Shown in pieces: positions 1 to 9,630 of a DNA stretch of 64,000 nt. Position 1 is the stretch's first letter; every line of letters begins with the position of its first letter. This DNA is from Enterovibrio baiacu (GTDB lineage Bacteria > Pseudomonadota > Gammaproteobacteria > Enterobacterales > Vibrionaceae): positions 176,767 through 240,766 of the forward strand of contig NZ_SCHN01000011.1 of NCBI RefSeq assembly GCF_004120195.1, in the 5' to 3' direction. The position numbers and the translations under genes are program-made. Under the pieces are notes generated by a model that was not told where the DNA came from, searched no databases, and saw nothing but the letters and a program-made list of their open reading frames with translations.

Positions 1-137
1 TGAAGCATTAATGACGAGACAAAGAAGCATAAAAGTCATTTATGTTTCATTTGTGAGTCATCGAGATTGGTGATAAATCTGATGTGAAATGGCCAATTTG
101 GAGTGAGAAACGAAAGAAGCAGGCGGAACCATTTGGG

Positions 138-1757
138 TTAGTTTTGGCTCGCAACGCGCGCATTGGTGAGGTTCGCTTGTTGAAGCCACTCATCGGTTTG
201 AGCCAGTGTCATGGGGCGACCATACCAGTAGCCTTGCAGTTTATCGCAACCAATGGAAATGAGGTACTGCCCAAGCGCTTCGGTTTCAACACCTTCTGCA
301 ACCACTCGACATTCAAGGCTGTGCGCCAAGTAAATGGTCGATCTGACGATGGCCTCGTGGTTGCTGCTGTATAACAAGTCTGTCACGAAACTGCGGTCGA
401 TTTTAATTTCATCAATCGGCATGCTGCTCAAAATCGAGAGGGAAGAAAACCCTGTGCCAAAGTCATCGATGCTCAAATACACGCCCAGTTTTTTGATTTT
501 CTCCAATACAGCCTGCGCCTTACATGGGTTCTGCATCATGCTGGTTTCTGTGATTTCAAGCGTGAGTTGCGCGGGGTTAATAGGGTGTTTCTTCATGAGG
601 CTGCTTAGAAACACTTCCAGCGTATCATCTTCAATGTCTTTCACTGACAGATTGACCTGAACCTGCGGGGTGATGCCTTGTCTGCGCCACGCTGCGAGTT
701 GTGCGACCGTGGTTTCAAGCACCCAATGCGTGATTTTCTTGATGGCGTTGGTCTGTTCTGCGATGGGAATGAACTCATCTGGGCGTACTGAATAACCATC
801 ACCCATCGGCCAACGTATCAGCACTTCCAACGTCATTTGGTTTTGGTTGTTCACGTTGATCACAGGCTGAAAATACAGCTCAAAGTCCATGGTAGACACC
901 GCCGTGTGAAGCATGGATGCCAGTTCAGTCTTGTCATAAAAGTGGGATGACGCCGAAGGCTCATAAATGGTGTAGGGGGCTTGGATACGTTTGGCACTGT
1001 ACATGGCGATTTCTGATCGCTTCAATACATCTTCAGCGCTGCTGCCGTGTTCTGGGAACAGGGCGACACCCGCCGTGCTCGTAACGTTGACGTCGTGTTC
1101 GTTGATCGTCAATGGATGGTCTAAATAAGATTGAATGCTCTCGATATACGTCGGGATATTGCTGTCTTGCGGGTCATTAATGATCAGCGTGAAGCGGTTG
1201 CCACTTGAGCGTGCAAGAAAAATGTCTGCATCAATGAATTCTTTAAGCCGTTCTGAAAACTGCGTGAGGAGCACATCGCCTTTTTGATGGCTAAACACTT
1301 CGTTGATGTTGTTGAAATTATTAATGTCGAAGGTGACGAGCGCGAAGCTCTGTTCGCTGAGATTATATTCATTCACCTGGTGGCTAATCGTTCGTAGCAA
1401 GAACCGTCGGTTAGGCAGACCCGTAAGAGGGTCGTGAGATTCATTATGGTGCTGCTGAAATTCAGCAAAAGCGATGCGTTCCATGGATTGAGATATCACA
1501 CCGAAGAGCATCACGCAGAATATGCCGCCACCAAAGAAAACCGCGGAGACAATGAATTCAATGAGCGTCGTTGTGGGTTTCATGGACAGGAAAGCGGCGA
1601 AGGTTAAATAACCCAGTACAAAGCCGAGCATGACGGGGATAAAACTAAAGGTAGAAGGGCGCTTGTCTCGTTGGTAGAGAGCAATCGAAGAGCGCAATGC
1701 CGACACAAGGGCAAGCATGCCTAATATCACAAGGATGATAGAGACTGTTTTTATCAT
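138..1757 (-). CDS. membrane-anchored degenerate-GGDEF/EAL protein, probable c-di-GMP phosphodiesterase
   Basis: The protein has two or three N-terminal membrane segments, then a GGDEF-like domain and a C-terminal EAL domain. The diguanylate cyclase signature is lost: the site that should read GGDEF reads SGNRF, after the usual ALxR-type strand. The EAL domain looks intact: an EVL variant of EAL followed by IRW, a DDFGTG loop, a KIDRSF strand, an EGVE metal/catalytic motif and a terminal GYWYGRP. The expected activity is therefore hydrolysis of c-di-GMP, with the GGDEF domain possibly acting as a GTP-binding regulator. This is inference from motifs. The start is uncertain: the ATG at 1757 opens directly on a membrane helix but lacks a good ribosome site, while a GTG at 1814 has AGAAGG 11 bases upstream. 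It is a single gene downstream of moeB on the same strand. Confidence 0.85.
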   Translation of the reverse strand: MIKTVSIILVILGMLALVSALRSSIALYQRDKRPSTFSFIPVMLGFVLGYLTFAAFLSMKPTTTLIEFIVSAVFFGGGIFCVMLFGVISQSMERIAFAEFQQHHNESHDPLTGLPNRRFLLRTISHQVNEYNLSEQSFALVTFDINNFNNINEVFSHQKGDVLLTQFSERLKEFIDADIFLARSSGNRFTLIINDPQDSNIPTYIESIQSYLDHPLTINEHDVNVTSTAGVALFPEHGSSAEDVLKRSEIAMYSAKRIQAPYTIYEPSASSHFYDKTELASMLHTAVSTMDFELYFQPVINVNNQNQMTLEVLIRWPMGDGYSVRPDEFIPIAEQTNAIKKITHWVLETTVAQLAAWRRQGITPQVQVNLSVKDIEDDTLEVFLSSLMKKHPINPAQLTLEITETSMMQNPCKAQAVLEKIKKLGVYLSIDDFGTGFSSLSILSSMPIDEIKIDRSFVTDLLYSSNHEAIVRSTIYLAHSLECRVVAEGVETEALGQYLISIGCDKLQGYWYGRPMTLAQTDEWLQQANLTNARVASQN

Positions 1758-1890
1758 CGTTATCGATAGTTGCCCGTAAACAAAAAGAAAAATACGCAGC
1801 GATGGCATGAACACATGCGCTGCGACCTTCTTAAATGTAGTTTACTTTTTATGAGCATGTATGCATTGCTAGAAAGCAATCACACGCTTG

Positions 1891-2640
1891 TCAGGAATTG
1901 CAGACAGAGCAGTTTGTATTTCTAGGGAGCGTGAAACTGCGCCATGAACTGTCCATGGCATCGAACATCATAAGTTTGCCTGATGGGGGCGCACTGAAGC
2001 AGGAAATCACCTTAATCGCTTCGAGTGCTTGTGATGCACCTATGATCCCAACCACTGGCGACAAAATGCCAGCTTCTACACAACTGAGGGCTTGTGCGCC
2101 AAACATGGCACTCAAACATTCATAACATGGTTCATCGTCACCGTACGTAAACACCGCGACTTGTCCTTCTAAGCGAATCGCCGCCCCGCTGACCAACGGG
2201 GTTTTATGCGCATAGCAAAGTCTGTTGAGTTGATTGCGTGTTTCCACATTGTCGCTGCAATCCATCACGAGCGAATGCTTGGCGATGAGTGCCGAGAGGG
2301 CTTCATCATCGAGGCGCTCAGCATAGGTATGGATCACCACATGAGGATTAAGCTGACGCAGCGCATTGGCCGCTGAATCAACTTTAAGCTCGCCAATCGT
2401 GGTGTCGCTATGAAGCACTTGGCGTTGAAGGTTAGACAGTTCAACCCGATCATCATCAACAAGTGTCATCTCGCCAACGCCCGCAGCTGCAAGGTATTGG
2501 CTTGCTGCGCAGCCAAGGCCGCCCGCACCCAATATCAAGATGCTGGCTTGCTTCAATGCTTCCTGACCGTCGAAATCAAACTGTTTAAGAATGATCTGAC
2601 GGTTGTATCTGAGTTCTTCTTCAGGCGAAAGAATATCCAC
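1891..2640 (-). CDS. moeB: molybdopterin-synthase adenylyltransferase MoeB
   Basis: MoeB adenylates the C-terminal glycine of MoaD so that it can be thiocarboxylated for molybdopterin synthesis. The 249-residue length is typical. An ATP-binding GAGGLG loop lies at about residues 38-43, followed by the VDDDxVExSNLQRQ segment characteristic of ThiF/MoeB/E1 proteins. The catalytic aspartate lies in CSDN near residue 130. Two zinc CxxC pairs are visible, CYEC near 172 and CSVC near 244. There is no C-terminal rhodanese domain, so this is the bacterial MoeB form and not MOCS3. It starts nine bases after the moeA stop, so moeA-moeB is an operon. Confidence 0.95.
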   Translation of the reverse strand: MDILSPEEELRYNRQIILKQFDFDGQEALKQASILILGAGGLGCAASQYLAAAGVGEMTLVDDDRVELSNLQRQVLHSDTTIGELKVDSAANALRQLNPHVVIHTYAERLDDEALSALIAKHSLVMDCSDNVETRNQLNRLCYAHKTPLVSGAAIRLEGQVAVFTYGDDEPCYECLSAMFGAQALSCVEAGILSPVVGIIGASQALEAIKVISCFSAPPSGKLMMFDAMDSSWRSFTLPRNTNCSVCNS

Positions 2641-2649
2641 AGGGATCCT

Positions 2650-3885
2650 TTAATTTAATACGGCGTTGAACGGTTCAATGGTCACGTCTTCGTTGACATC
2701 AATGTGGCCTCTGTCCTGTTCCAAAATGGCAAAACAATTGGCTTGAGACAATGAACTGAATGCGCCAGAACCTTGGTTGCCAGTGGTAGAAACCCAAAGC
2801 TGACCTTCAGCATCTACATGATATACCGCGCGCTGGTAATCCGTGCGACCTGGTGATTTCTTGAAACGTGTTGCGGCTTTTGCTTTAAGCGCAATGGTTG
2901 GTTGCCATTGTGTATGACCGCCAAGTTTCGCCAATAAAGGCTGAACCATCACGTGCAGTGTCACCAACACTGACACTGGGTTGCCCGGCAAACCGCAGAA
3001 AAGCGCGTCTTTAATGGTACCGAAAGCGAAAGGTTTACCCGGCTTAATGGCGATTTTCCAAAAACCCACATCGCCTTCTTGGTCAAGAATGTCTTTGGTG
3101 TAATCGGCTTCACCCACGCTTACGCCACCCGATGTCACGATGACGTCTGAAACTTCCGCCGCTTTCAAGAAAGCATCACGTAGCTGTTCAGGGCAATCAG
3201 GGATGACACCCATATCAATCGCTTCACAGCTCATTTTGTCGAGCATGGCGCGAATGGTGTAACGGTTGCTGTCGTAGATTTCCCCTTTGCCTAAAGGCTC
3301 GCCGACTTGACGCAATTCGTCTCCCGTCGAGAAGAATGCCACTTTGGGTTTACGGATCACGGTGACGTTCGCGATGCCAAGCGTTGCAAGCATCGGCACT
3401 TCTCGTGGCGTTAGAAGGGTACCTTTTGGAATAACGACAGCGCCTTGCTTAACGTCGTCACCGATGGGGCGAATATTCTGTTGAGCGTTCGCTGACGCGG
3501 TGAAGGTAATCAGATCACCGTCTACTTCTGTTTGCTCTTGCATGATGACGGCATCTGCACCCGCTGGTACTTCTGCGCCCGTCATGATGCGAATACATGT
3601 TCCTTCAGGCCATTCGCCTTCGAAAGGAATACCTGCAAAAGATTTGCCTGCCAAGGTAAGGGTGCGTGATTTTTCTAAATCTGCACAGCGCAGTGCATAG
3701 CCATCCATTGCTGAATTAGCGAAAGGTGGCACATTGATCGGGGAGCAAATGTCTTCGGCTGTTATGCGGTTTTGCGCATCCATTAAGGACACAACATCGG
3801 TTTGAGTAATTGGCGTGGTGTTTTCAAGCAAGGTAGAAATCGCAGTGGAAACTGGCATCAAACCTGGTGTATCGCAGCAACCCAT
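2650..3885 (-). CDS. moeA: molybdopterin molybdotransferase MoeA
   Basis: MoeA inserts molybdate into adenylylated molybdopterin in the cytoplasm. The sequence shows the MoeA hallmarks: a PPFANSAMDGYA segment, a GTELR-like stretch (STGDELRQVG), the SGGVSVGEAD loop, and PGKPFAFG followed by FCGLPGNPVS. The ATG at 3885 was chosen because the protein then begins like Escherichia coli MoeA (short lead, then GLMPVSTA) and has a purine-rich GAGAG upstream. An in-frame TTG at 3912 would add nine unlikely residues. It is divergent from folE and co-oriented with moeB. Confidence 0.95.
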   Translation of the reverse strand: MGCCDTPGLMPVSTAISTLLENTTPITQTDVVSLMDAQNRITAEDICSPINVPPFANSAMDGYALRCADLEKSRTLTLAGKSFAGIPFEGEWPEGTCIRIMTGAEVPAGADAVIMQEQTEVDGDLITFTASANAQQNIRPIGDDVKQGAVVIPKGTLLTPREVPMLATLGIANVTVIRKPKVAFFSTGDELRQVGEPLGKGEIYDSNRYTIRAMLDKMSCEAIDMGVIPDCPEQLRDAFLKAAEVSDVIVTSGGVSVGEADYTKDILDQEGDVGFWKIAIKPGKPFAFGTIKDALFCGLPGNPVSVLVTLHVMVQPLLAKLGGHTQWQPTIALKAKAATRFKKSPGRTDYQRAVYHVDAEGQLWVSTTGNQGSGAFSSLSQANCFAILEQDRGHIDVNEDVTIEPFNAVLN

Positions 3886-4040
3886 AAATAGACTCTCGAT
3901 GGTTTTGAACAAAACATGTTCAAGACGTAGAAGAAAGCGGTCATTATCGCAAACTTTGTTCGCTCAAACTAATGTCCACACGCAAATCGAGGTGTAATTT
4001 TATTACTATTAACGTTATGCTTCAAAAATCTGACACAAAT

Positions 4041-4070
4041 TGATCCTTGTCCTTAAAAGACGAGTATTTA
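4041..4070 (+). promoter_or_regulatory. possible RpoE/ChrR-type (ECF11) promoter upstream of folE
   Basis: TGATCC at 4041-4046 is followed after exactly 18 bases by TATTTA at 4065-4070, with the folE ATG 38 bases further on. TGATCC with an 18-base spacer is the known -35 pattern for the singlet-oxygen sigma factor RpoE of Rhodobacter, and the same arrangement lies before the rpoE-like gene in this window. The -10 match is weak, so this is a candidate only. Confidence 0.35.
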
Positions 4071-4107
4071 ATTAGATAACAACATTGTAACGACCCGAGG
4101 ATTTTCT

Positions 4108-4767
4108 ATGACAGCATTGAGCGATTCTGCAATTCGAGTGCGTGAAGCACTTATTGCACGGGGCATTGAGACACCAATGACGCCGGGATCTTCGATGACC
4201 GCGACAGAAAAAAAAGAAAAAATCGAATACCACATGCGGGAAATTCTAACTGTTATCGATCTTGACCTGACAGACGACAGTCTAATCGAAACGCCGGCAC
4301 GAATTGCTAAAATGTATGTGGATGAGGTGTTTTCAGGCTTAGACTACTCGAACTTCCCGAAAATCACAGTTATCGACAATAAAATGGGCTGTGATGAGAT
4401 GGTGAGAGTGAAAGATATCACCCTTACAAGCACGTGTGAGCACCATTTGGTGACCATTGACGGTTCGTGCACTGTTGCTTACTTGCCGAAAGACAAAATC
4501 ATTGGCTTGTCGAAGATTAATCGCATTGTTCGTTTCTTCTCGCAACGTCCTCAAGTTCAGGAACGTTTAACACGACAAGTGCTTGTGGCGCTTCAGACAT
4601 TGCTCGAAACCGACAACGTGGCTGTCCACGTGAATGCGACACACTACTGTGTGAAATCACGCGGTGTGATGGATGCAACCAGCGAAACCACCACCACTGC
4701 GTTAGGCGGTGTGTTCAAGAAAAATCCAGCGACGCGCGCAGAATTCTTGCACGGCATTGGCATGTAA
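4108..4767 (+). CDS. folE: GTP cyclohydrolase I
   Basis: FolE converts GTP to 7,8-dihydroneopterin triphosphate, the entry into folate and, through QueD, queuosine precursors. The 219-residue protein carries the signature [10 protein letters not shown] (zinc Cys and His residues), a GLSKINRIV strand, QERLTRQ, and the second zinc cysteine in [12 protein letters not shown] good GAGG site lies nine bases before the ATG at 4108. It is transcribed alone, divergently from moeA, and ends at a bidirectional terminator. A candidate ECF sigma promoter lies upstream. Its product could feed the queD/queE genes further along. Confidence 0.96.
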   Translation: MTALSDSAIRVREALIARGIETPMTPGSSMTATEKKEKIEYHMREILTVIDLDLTDDSLIETPARIAKMYVDEVFSGLDYSNFPKITVIDNKMGCDEMVRVKDITLTSTCEHHLVTIDGSCTVAYLPKDKIIGLSKINRIVRFFSQRPQVQERLTRQVLVALQTLLETDNVAVHVNATHYCVKSRGVMDATSETTTTALGGVFKKNPATRAEFLHGIGM

Positions 4768-4797
4768 TTAGCGTTTCTCGCTACACGGTTTAGAAAC

Positions 4798-4825
4798 AAA
4801 AAAAGCGCCAATCGGCGCTTTTTTT
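4798..4825. terminator. bidirectional rho-independent terminator
   Basis: A stem AGCGCC/GGCGCT with a four-base loop is flanked by an A-run on the left and a T-run on the right. It sits between the convergent folE and aspartate aminotransferase genes and can serve both. Confidence 0.85.
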
Positions 4826-4855
4826 ATCTCTGCTAGCAGGGCAGTAATCTGTTGA

Positions 4856-6049
4856 TTACTTTAGTACTGCTGCAATGGCTTTACACAATGGGCCCATGTT
4901 AGAACGCATCATGCCAGCAACACTGATACGGCCAGAACCTACGATGTAAACGCCGAACTCGTCTTTCAGGCGAGCAACTTGTTCTTTGTTCAGACCTGAG
5001 AAAGAGAACATGCCGTTCTGACGCTGAATAAAGCTGAAATCACCTTCCACGCCTTCTTCTTTCAAAGTTGCAACGAACAGTTCGCGCATCTCTTGAATGC
5101 GTACACGCATATCCGCGACTTCTTGTTCCCACTCTGCACGCAATTCTGCGTTATCAAGGATCAAGGTAACGACTGCCGCACCGTGAGCGGGTGGGTTAGA
5201 GTAGATAACGCGCGCAATGCTCTTCACTTGGCTGAATGCTGTTGCCGTTTCTTGTGCTGTTTTACCAACAATGGTAAATGCACCAACGCGCTCGTTGTAA
5301 AGACCGAAGTTTTTAGAGAACGAACTTGCAACAAGAAGCTCTGCACAAGAGTCTGCGAAAATGCGGAGACCCGCGGCGTCTTCTTCAACACCAGACGCAA
5401 ACCCTTGGTACGCGAAATCGAACATAGGAAGCAGGTTCTTTTCGTTACACAGTGCTGCAAGTTGCTGCCATTGCGCTGTATCTGGGTCAATACCTGTTGG
5501 GTTGTGACAGCAACCGTGCAAAAGAACAACGTCGCCTTCGCTTGCGGTTTCTAGATCTGCCAGCATCGCGGCAAAATCCATGTCTTTGGTTTCAGCGTTG
5601 TAGTAGCCGTAAGATGCCACTTCCAAACCTGCTGCTGCGAATACACCGTTGTGGTTTGCCCACGTTGGGTTGCTTACCCATACTTTTACGTCGCCAAGCT
5701 GACGTTTGATGAATTCTGCTGCAACACGCAGAGCACCTGTGCCTCCTGGCGCTTGTGCGGTTTGAGCGCGCTTGTCTGCAATGATGGTTGCATCATTACC
5801 AAACAGCAATTTCTGAACGGCCAAACCGTACTCAGGTGTACCTGGAATGCTTAGGTAGGACTTGGTGGTTTCTTTTTCAAGAAGGATGGCTTCTGCTTTT
5901 TTAACAGTCGCTAAAACAGGGGTGTTACCAGATTCGTCCTTGTAGATGCCTACACCTAGGTTGATTTTCTCAGCACGGGCATCGGCTTTGAATTCTTCAG
6001 TAAGACCTAGAATAGGGTCAGCGGGAGCTGCAACAATTTTTTCAAACAT
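4856..6049 (-). CDS. aspC: aspartate/aromatic aminotransferase (class I, PLP)
   Basis: This enzyme transfers the amino group between aspartate and 2-oxoglutarate, often also acting on aromatic amino acids. After the chosen ATG at 6049 the protein begins [16 protein letters not shown], matching the AspC/TyrB N-terminus; an ATG at 6061 would add four residues and has no ribosome site. The fold is recognisable from the [10 protein letters not shown] start, the [11 protein letters not shown] loop, FDFAYQGF, the PLP-lysine segment [13 protein letters not shown], and the carboxylate-binding arginine near the end in GRISVAGM. AspC and TyrB cannot be separated with certainty by eye. It is a single gene between two terminators. 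Confidence 0.9.
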   Translation of the reverse strand: MFEKIVAAPADPILGLTEEFKADARAEKINLGVGIYKDESGNTPVLATVKKAEAILLEKETTKSYLSIPGTPEYGLAVQKLLFGNDATIIADKRAQTAQAPGGTGALRVAAEFIKRQLGDVKVWVSNPTWANHNGVFAAAGLEVASYGYYNAETKDMDFAAMLADLETASEGDVVLLHGCCHNPTGIDPDTAQWQQLAALCNEKNLLPMFDFAYQGFASGVEEDAAGLRIFADSCAELLVASSFSKNFGLYNERVGAFTIVGKTAQETATAFSQVKSIARVIYSNPPAHGAAVVTLILDNAELRAEWEQEVADMRVRIQEMRELFVATLKEEGVEGDFSFIQRQNGMFSFSGLNKEQVARLKDEFGVYIVGSGRISVAGMMRSNMGPLCKAIAAVLK

Positions 6050-6427
6050 TTCTTCATCCATGGCGTTAGTAAAGGAAACTGTCTTTGTTTATACCATTTT
6101 GATCCGTTGTAATAAAACCGAAATTTTCTGAAATTTTATTGTTCTTTGTATCGTGATATTTGCGCGATCATCCACACAATTATTTGTTGTCATCGAAATC
6201 ATATTCTTGTCAGCCTTGGAAGCACATCTCGCAGAAAGTCAGGTGTGTGCTGGGACAATGGGAAAAGAAACAGATTTCATTCAACAAATCAGGGATTCGC
6301 AAACTGGGAATGCGTGAATGTGAAATGAAAAGGGATAACAGTAGGGGCGTTTGAGGAAAAATTACAAAAAAAAGACCGCTAATCAGCGGTCTTTTGAAAT
6401 CGGTACTGAACGTGTTTGTTCAATAAC
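6050..6427. other. intergenic region between aminotransferase and asnS
   Basis: These 378 bases upstream of the aminotransferase contain no convincing gene. The left part is AT-rich and should hold the aminotransferase promoter on the minus strand, but I could not fix -10 and -35 boxes. The right end carries the asnS terminator. Confidence 0.6.
6366..6395 (-). terminator. asnS rho-independent terminator
   Basis: The stem AAAGACCGCT/AGCGGTCTTT has a four-base loop. On the minus strand it is followed by a run of eight Ts, 32 bases after the asnS stop codon. Confidence 0.88.
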
Positions 6428-7837
6428 TTAGAAGTTTGCACTGCGTGGCGTACGTGGGAATGGGATCACGTCGCGTACGTTGCCCATGCCTGTTACGTAA
6501 GAAACAAGACGCTCGAAGCCTAGACCGAAACCAGCGTGCGGTACGGTGCCGTAACGGCGTAGATCGCGGTACCAGCTCATGTGCTCTGGGTCGATGTTCA
6601 TTGCGCGCATACGTGCATCTAGAACGTCTAGGCGCTCTTCACGTTGTGCACCACCAATGATCTCACCGATGCCAGGTGCAAGTACGTCCATTGCCGCTAC
6701 TGTCTTACCGTCTTCATTTAGGCGCATGTAGAACGCTTTGATGTCTTTCGGGTAGTTTTTAACAATAACAGGTGCTTGGAAGTGTTTCTCAGCAAGGAAA
6801 CGCTCGTGCTCAGATGCCAAGTCGATACCCCATTCAACTGGGTTCTCAAACGTTTGGCCAGACTGAAGCAGGATGTCGATTGCGTCAGTGTAATCCACTT
6901 GCGCAAAATCAGAATCAACGAACTTCTCTAGACGCGTGATTGCTTCTTTGTCGATACGTTGAGCAAAGAACTCAAGGTCATCACGGCGCTCTTCAAGCAC
7001 GGCTTTGAACACATACTTCAGCATGTCTTCTGCCAGTTTCGCAACGTCGTTCAAGTCAGCAAACGCGACTTCTGGTTCAACCATCCAGAACTCAGCGAGG
7101 TGGCGGCTTGTGTTTGAGTTTTCAGCACGGAACGTTGGGCCGAAGGTGTAAACCTTGCTCAGCGCACATGCATACGCTTCAGCGTTCAACTGTCCTGATA
7201 CGGTTAGGAAGGTTTCTTTACCGAAGAAATCTTCGTTGAAATCAACGTTACCTTCCTCAGTGCGAGGCAGGTTTTCCATGTCTAGCGTAGACACGCGGAA
7301 CATTTCACCCGCACCTTCTGCATCAGACGCGGTGATCAACGGCGCAGATACCCAGAAGTAACCTTGCTCATGGTAGAAGCGGTGAATCGCTTGAGACAAG
7401 CAGTTACGTACGCGTGCAACCGCACCGATCACGTTAGTACGTGGACGTAGGTGAGCAACTTCGCGTAAGTACTCAATGGAGTGGCGTGTTTTCGCCATTG
7501 GGTACGTGTCTGCATCTTCAACCCAACCAACAACTTTTACGTTTGTTGCTTGTAGTTCGAACGCTTGGCCTTGTCCTGGGCTTTCAACCACTTTACCAGT
7601 GACTTCAACTGAGCAACCAGTGGTTAGACGGAGTACTTCTTCCTGGTAATTATTCAGCTCATTAGGAACAACCGCCTGAATAGGGTCAAAACAAGAGCCG
7701 TCATAAATGGCAAGGAAAGAAATACCGGCTTTTGAATCACGACGGGTACGGATCCAACCACGGACAGTGACTTCTGCGTCTACTTCCGTTTTGCCGTGCA
7801 GGACGTCTGCTACAGGCATATAGTTCATAATTTGCAT
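6428..7837 (-). CDS. asnS: asparaginyl-tRNA synthetase
   Basis: AsnS charges tRNA-Asn. It is a class IIb synthetase with an N-terminal OB-fold anticodon domain ([20 protein letters not shown]) and a catalytic domain carrying motif 2 ([21 protein letters not shown]) and motif 3 ([10 protein letters not shown]). Length (about 469 residues) and order match the family. The ATG at 7837 has GGAG five bases upstream and is preferred over internal ATGs a few codons later. It is a single gene with its own terminator. Confidence 0.97.
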   Translation of the reverse strand: MQIMNYMPVADVLHGKTEVDAEVTVRGWIRTRRDSKAGISFLAIYDGSCFDPIQAVVPNELNNYQEEVLRLTTGCSVEVTGKVVESPGQGQAFELQATNVKVVGWVEDADTYPMAKTRHSIEYLREVAHLRPRTNVIGAVARVRNCLSQAIHRFYHEQGYFWVSAPLITASDAEGAGEMFRVSTLDMENLPRTEEGNVDFNEDFFGKETFLTVSGQLNAEAYACALSKVYTFGPTFRAENSNTSRHLAEFWMVEPEVAFADLNDVAKLAEDMLKYVFKAVLEERRDDLEFFAQRIDKEAITRLEKFVDSDFAQVDYTDAIDILLQSGQTFENPVEWGIDLASEHERFLAEKHFQAPVIVKNYPKDIKAFYMRLNEDGKTVAAMDVLAPGIGEIIGGAQREERLDVLDARMRAMNIDPEHMSWYRDLRRYGTVPHAGFGLGFERLVSYVTGMGNVRDVIPFPRTPRSANF

Positions 7838-8225
7838 CTAACTCCGTTGAAGATGGCTCGATGATGATGTTCACCGAGCAGAGACAATTCGCATTTGAAC
7901 CAGCAAGTTTACCTGTATCCAGATAACCTTCAAGCGTTGTTATAAGATGCGAGTCTAATTTGATTGATCCTTTATCAAATCAGCGTCAAAAGCTGCTCAA
8001 GGTTTAACCGCTTGACGTTATTTTCGAAAAATTTGACGTGTTTCGCCTTCGTTACCAGACAGGTTGTCAGGGAAATCGACACGATCTGTCTGCGATTGCG
8101 TTTGAGGTTCTCACCAATATTGAGTAGCATCGCGGCGCATTAAAGATTTGATTGACGCGTTTATGCTCAGTAGTGAGCGAGATGCTGTCCATCCGAGTAA
8201 CGCGCTATATACAGGAACGCACATT
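7838..8225. other. intergenic region between divergent asnS and queD
   Basis: This 388-base stretch separates divergent genes and should hold both promoters. A small inverted repeat TTTGAT/ATCAAA lies near 7958-7978. I found no convincing coding frame, and no preQ1-type riboswitch pattern that I could recognise upstream of queD. Confidence 0.5.
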
Positions 8226-8588
8226 ATGCACACTGAACTGTTCAAAGAATTCATGTTTGAAGCTGCCCACCATTTGCCACATGTTCCAGAAGGACATAAA
8301 TGTGGCCGTTTGCATGGGCACTCTTTCCTTGTGCGTCTTTATGTGGCTGGTGAGGTTGATCCACACACTGGTTGGATCATTGATTTCTCTGAAATCAAAG
8401 CCGCGTTTAAACCGATTTATGACCGTCTTGACCACTATTACTTGAATGACATTGAAGGGTTAGAAAACCCAACAAGTGAAGTGCTGGCGAAATGGATTTG
8501 GGATCAGTTGAAGCCTGAATTGCCTTGTTTGAGCAAAGTGATGATCAAAGAAACGTGCACTGCAGGGTGCATTTACACTGGCGAATAA
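8226..8588 (+). CDS. queD: 6-carboxytetrahydropterin synthase QueD
   Basis: QueD makes 6-carboxy-5,6,7,8-tetrahydropterin from dihydroneopterin triphosphate, the second step of the queuosine/7-deazaguanine pathway after FolE. The 120-residue protein has the zinc histidines in AAHHLPH and LHGHSF, the catalytic cysteine in KCGRLHGH, and the later KET segment with its glutamate. The ATG at 8226 has AGGA about ten bases upstream. Longer in-frame starts add a stretch unlike the family. It is convergent with queE, the next enzyme of the pathway, across a shared terminator. Confidence 0.95.
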   Translation: MHTELFKEFMFEAAHHLPHVPEGHKCGRLHGHSFLVRLYVAGEVDPHTGWIIDFSEIKAAFKPIYDRLDHYYLNDIEGLENPTSEVLAKWIWDQLKPELPCLSKVMIKETCTAGCIYTGE

Positions 8589-8643
8589 AGCGAGTGCCAC
8601 GGTCAGGCTTTCGCTCTGTGTGAAAGGCAGGCAAGTAGAAACG

Positions 8644-8672
8644 AAAAAAGGAGCCTTAGGCTCCTTTTTTTA
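8644..8672. terminator. bidirectional terminator between queD and queE
   Basis: The stem GGAGCC/GGCTCC is flanked by six As on the left and seven Ts on the right, between the convergent queD and queE genes. Confidence 0.88.
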
Positions 8673-8706
8673 TGGCGCAATAAAAGTGCGCGTTTTGATA
8701 AGACTG

Positions 8707-9372
8707 TTAAGCGATATCGAGGTATTTGTGCGTCTGAATCGACAAGCGCCAATTACGTTTGATGCAGGTATCGATACACAATGCCGTTGCGCGCGGCTTT
8801 TGGCTGATAGGCTGCAGTGCGATTTCTACGTTTTCACGCAGTGCAACACCATCTAACAACGCTTCAAGCTTTTCAATGTCTGACTCTGTGCCAACAGGGT
8901 GTTTGATTTCATTGGCGCGCTCGAGTGCGCTTTCCAATACAGGCAGCTTCCCACGCATGTTGATTTTCGGTGACACTGTCACCCATGTGCCTTCTGTCGT
9001 TTGCACAGGGTACGTACCACTGGTCTCAATTTGGCAGCGATAGCCCGCAGATTCAAGCAGTTCGGTTAATGGGCGAAGGTCGTAGATACACGGCTCACCA
9101 CCTGTGATCACCACGTGTTTAGCGGTGTAGCTTTTTTGTAGATGCGTCAAAATGTCATTGGCATCGACAGCAGCCCAAATTGGGCTATCACCGGTTTTGG
9201 TGATGATTGCGCCAAAGTCGCGCTCGTCCCCAGGCAAGGTGTCCCAGGTCTGTCGTGTATCGCACCAAGGGCAGCCAACAGGGCAGCCTTGTAGGCGAAC
9301 AAATACGGAAGGAACGCCTGTAAAGGTGCCTTCGCCTTGAATAGTTTCAAAAATTTCGTTGACGTTGTACAT
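8707..9372 (-). CDS. queE: 7-carboxy-7-deazaguanine synthase QueE
   Basis: QueE is a radical-SAM enzyme that turns carboxytetrahydropterin into 7-carboxy-7-deazaguanine. The cluster motif near residue 30 reads CPVGCPWCDTRQTW, a CxxxCxxC arrangement inside the QGCPVGCPWCDT context typical of the enterobacterial/Vibrio type. The N-terminus NEIFETIQGEGTFTG and the ITGGEPCIYDL SAM-binding segment also match. The length of 221 residues is normal. It is expressed opposite to queD and ends at the shared terminator. Confidence 0.95.
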   Translation of the reverse strand: MYNVNEIFETIQGEGTFTGVPSVFVRLQGCPVGCPWCDTRQTWDTLPGDERDFGAIITKTGDSPIWAAVDANDILTHLQKSYTAKHVVITGGEPCIYDLRPLTELLESAGYRCQIETSGTYPVQTTEGTWVTVSPKINMRGKLPVLESALERANEIKHPVGTESDIEKLEALLDGVALRENVEIALQPISQKPRATALCIDTCIKRNWRLSIQTHKYLDIA

Positions 9373-9630
9373 ACCGCTTTAACAATCAGAATCGTATGTG
9401 GGGCTGGATTATGTCAGCTTCTTGCGCCAGAGTCTTGGCTTGTTGTTCTTTGAGGTATGCAGTGCGGTAAAAACAAACGATAACCCATTGATTTTTTAAA
9501 GTTGGAAGTGGGAAACAAAAGATATTTGATTTAGCTCGTGACGTGTATCACGACATCATCTCAATGTGCTTCACAATTACTTCGCAAAGTAAAAAAATTC
9601 AAAGATAGGATTTACTTTAGGGAAAATGGG

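Noticed and set aside
5093..5554. Long open frame of 153 codons on the plus strand inside the aminotransferase gene
   Set aside because: It is the shadow of a well-supported gene on the other strand, with Cys/Arg-rich, non-protein-like composition.
6098..6125. TGATCC on the plus strand upstream of the aminotransferase gene
   Set aside because: It points away from the gene, and no gene follows on that strand.
7965..7990. TGATCC upstream of queD as a third ECF11 promoter
   Set aside because: There is no AT-rich -10 element at 18-19 bases, and the distance to queD is over 200 bases.
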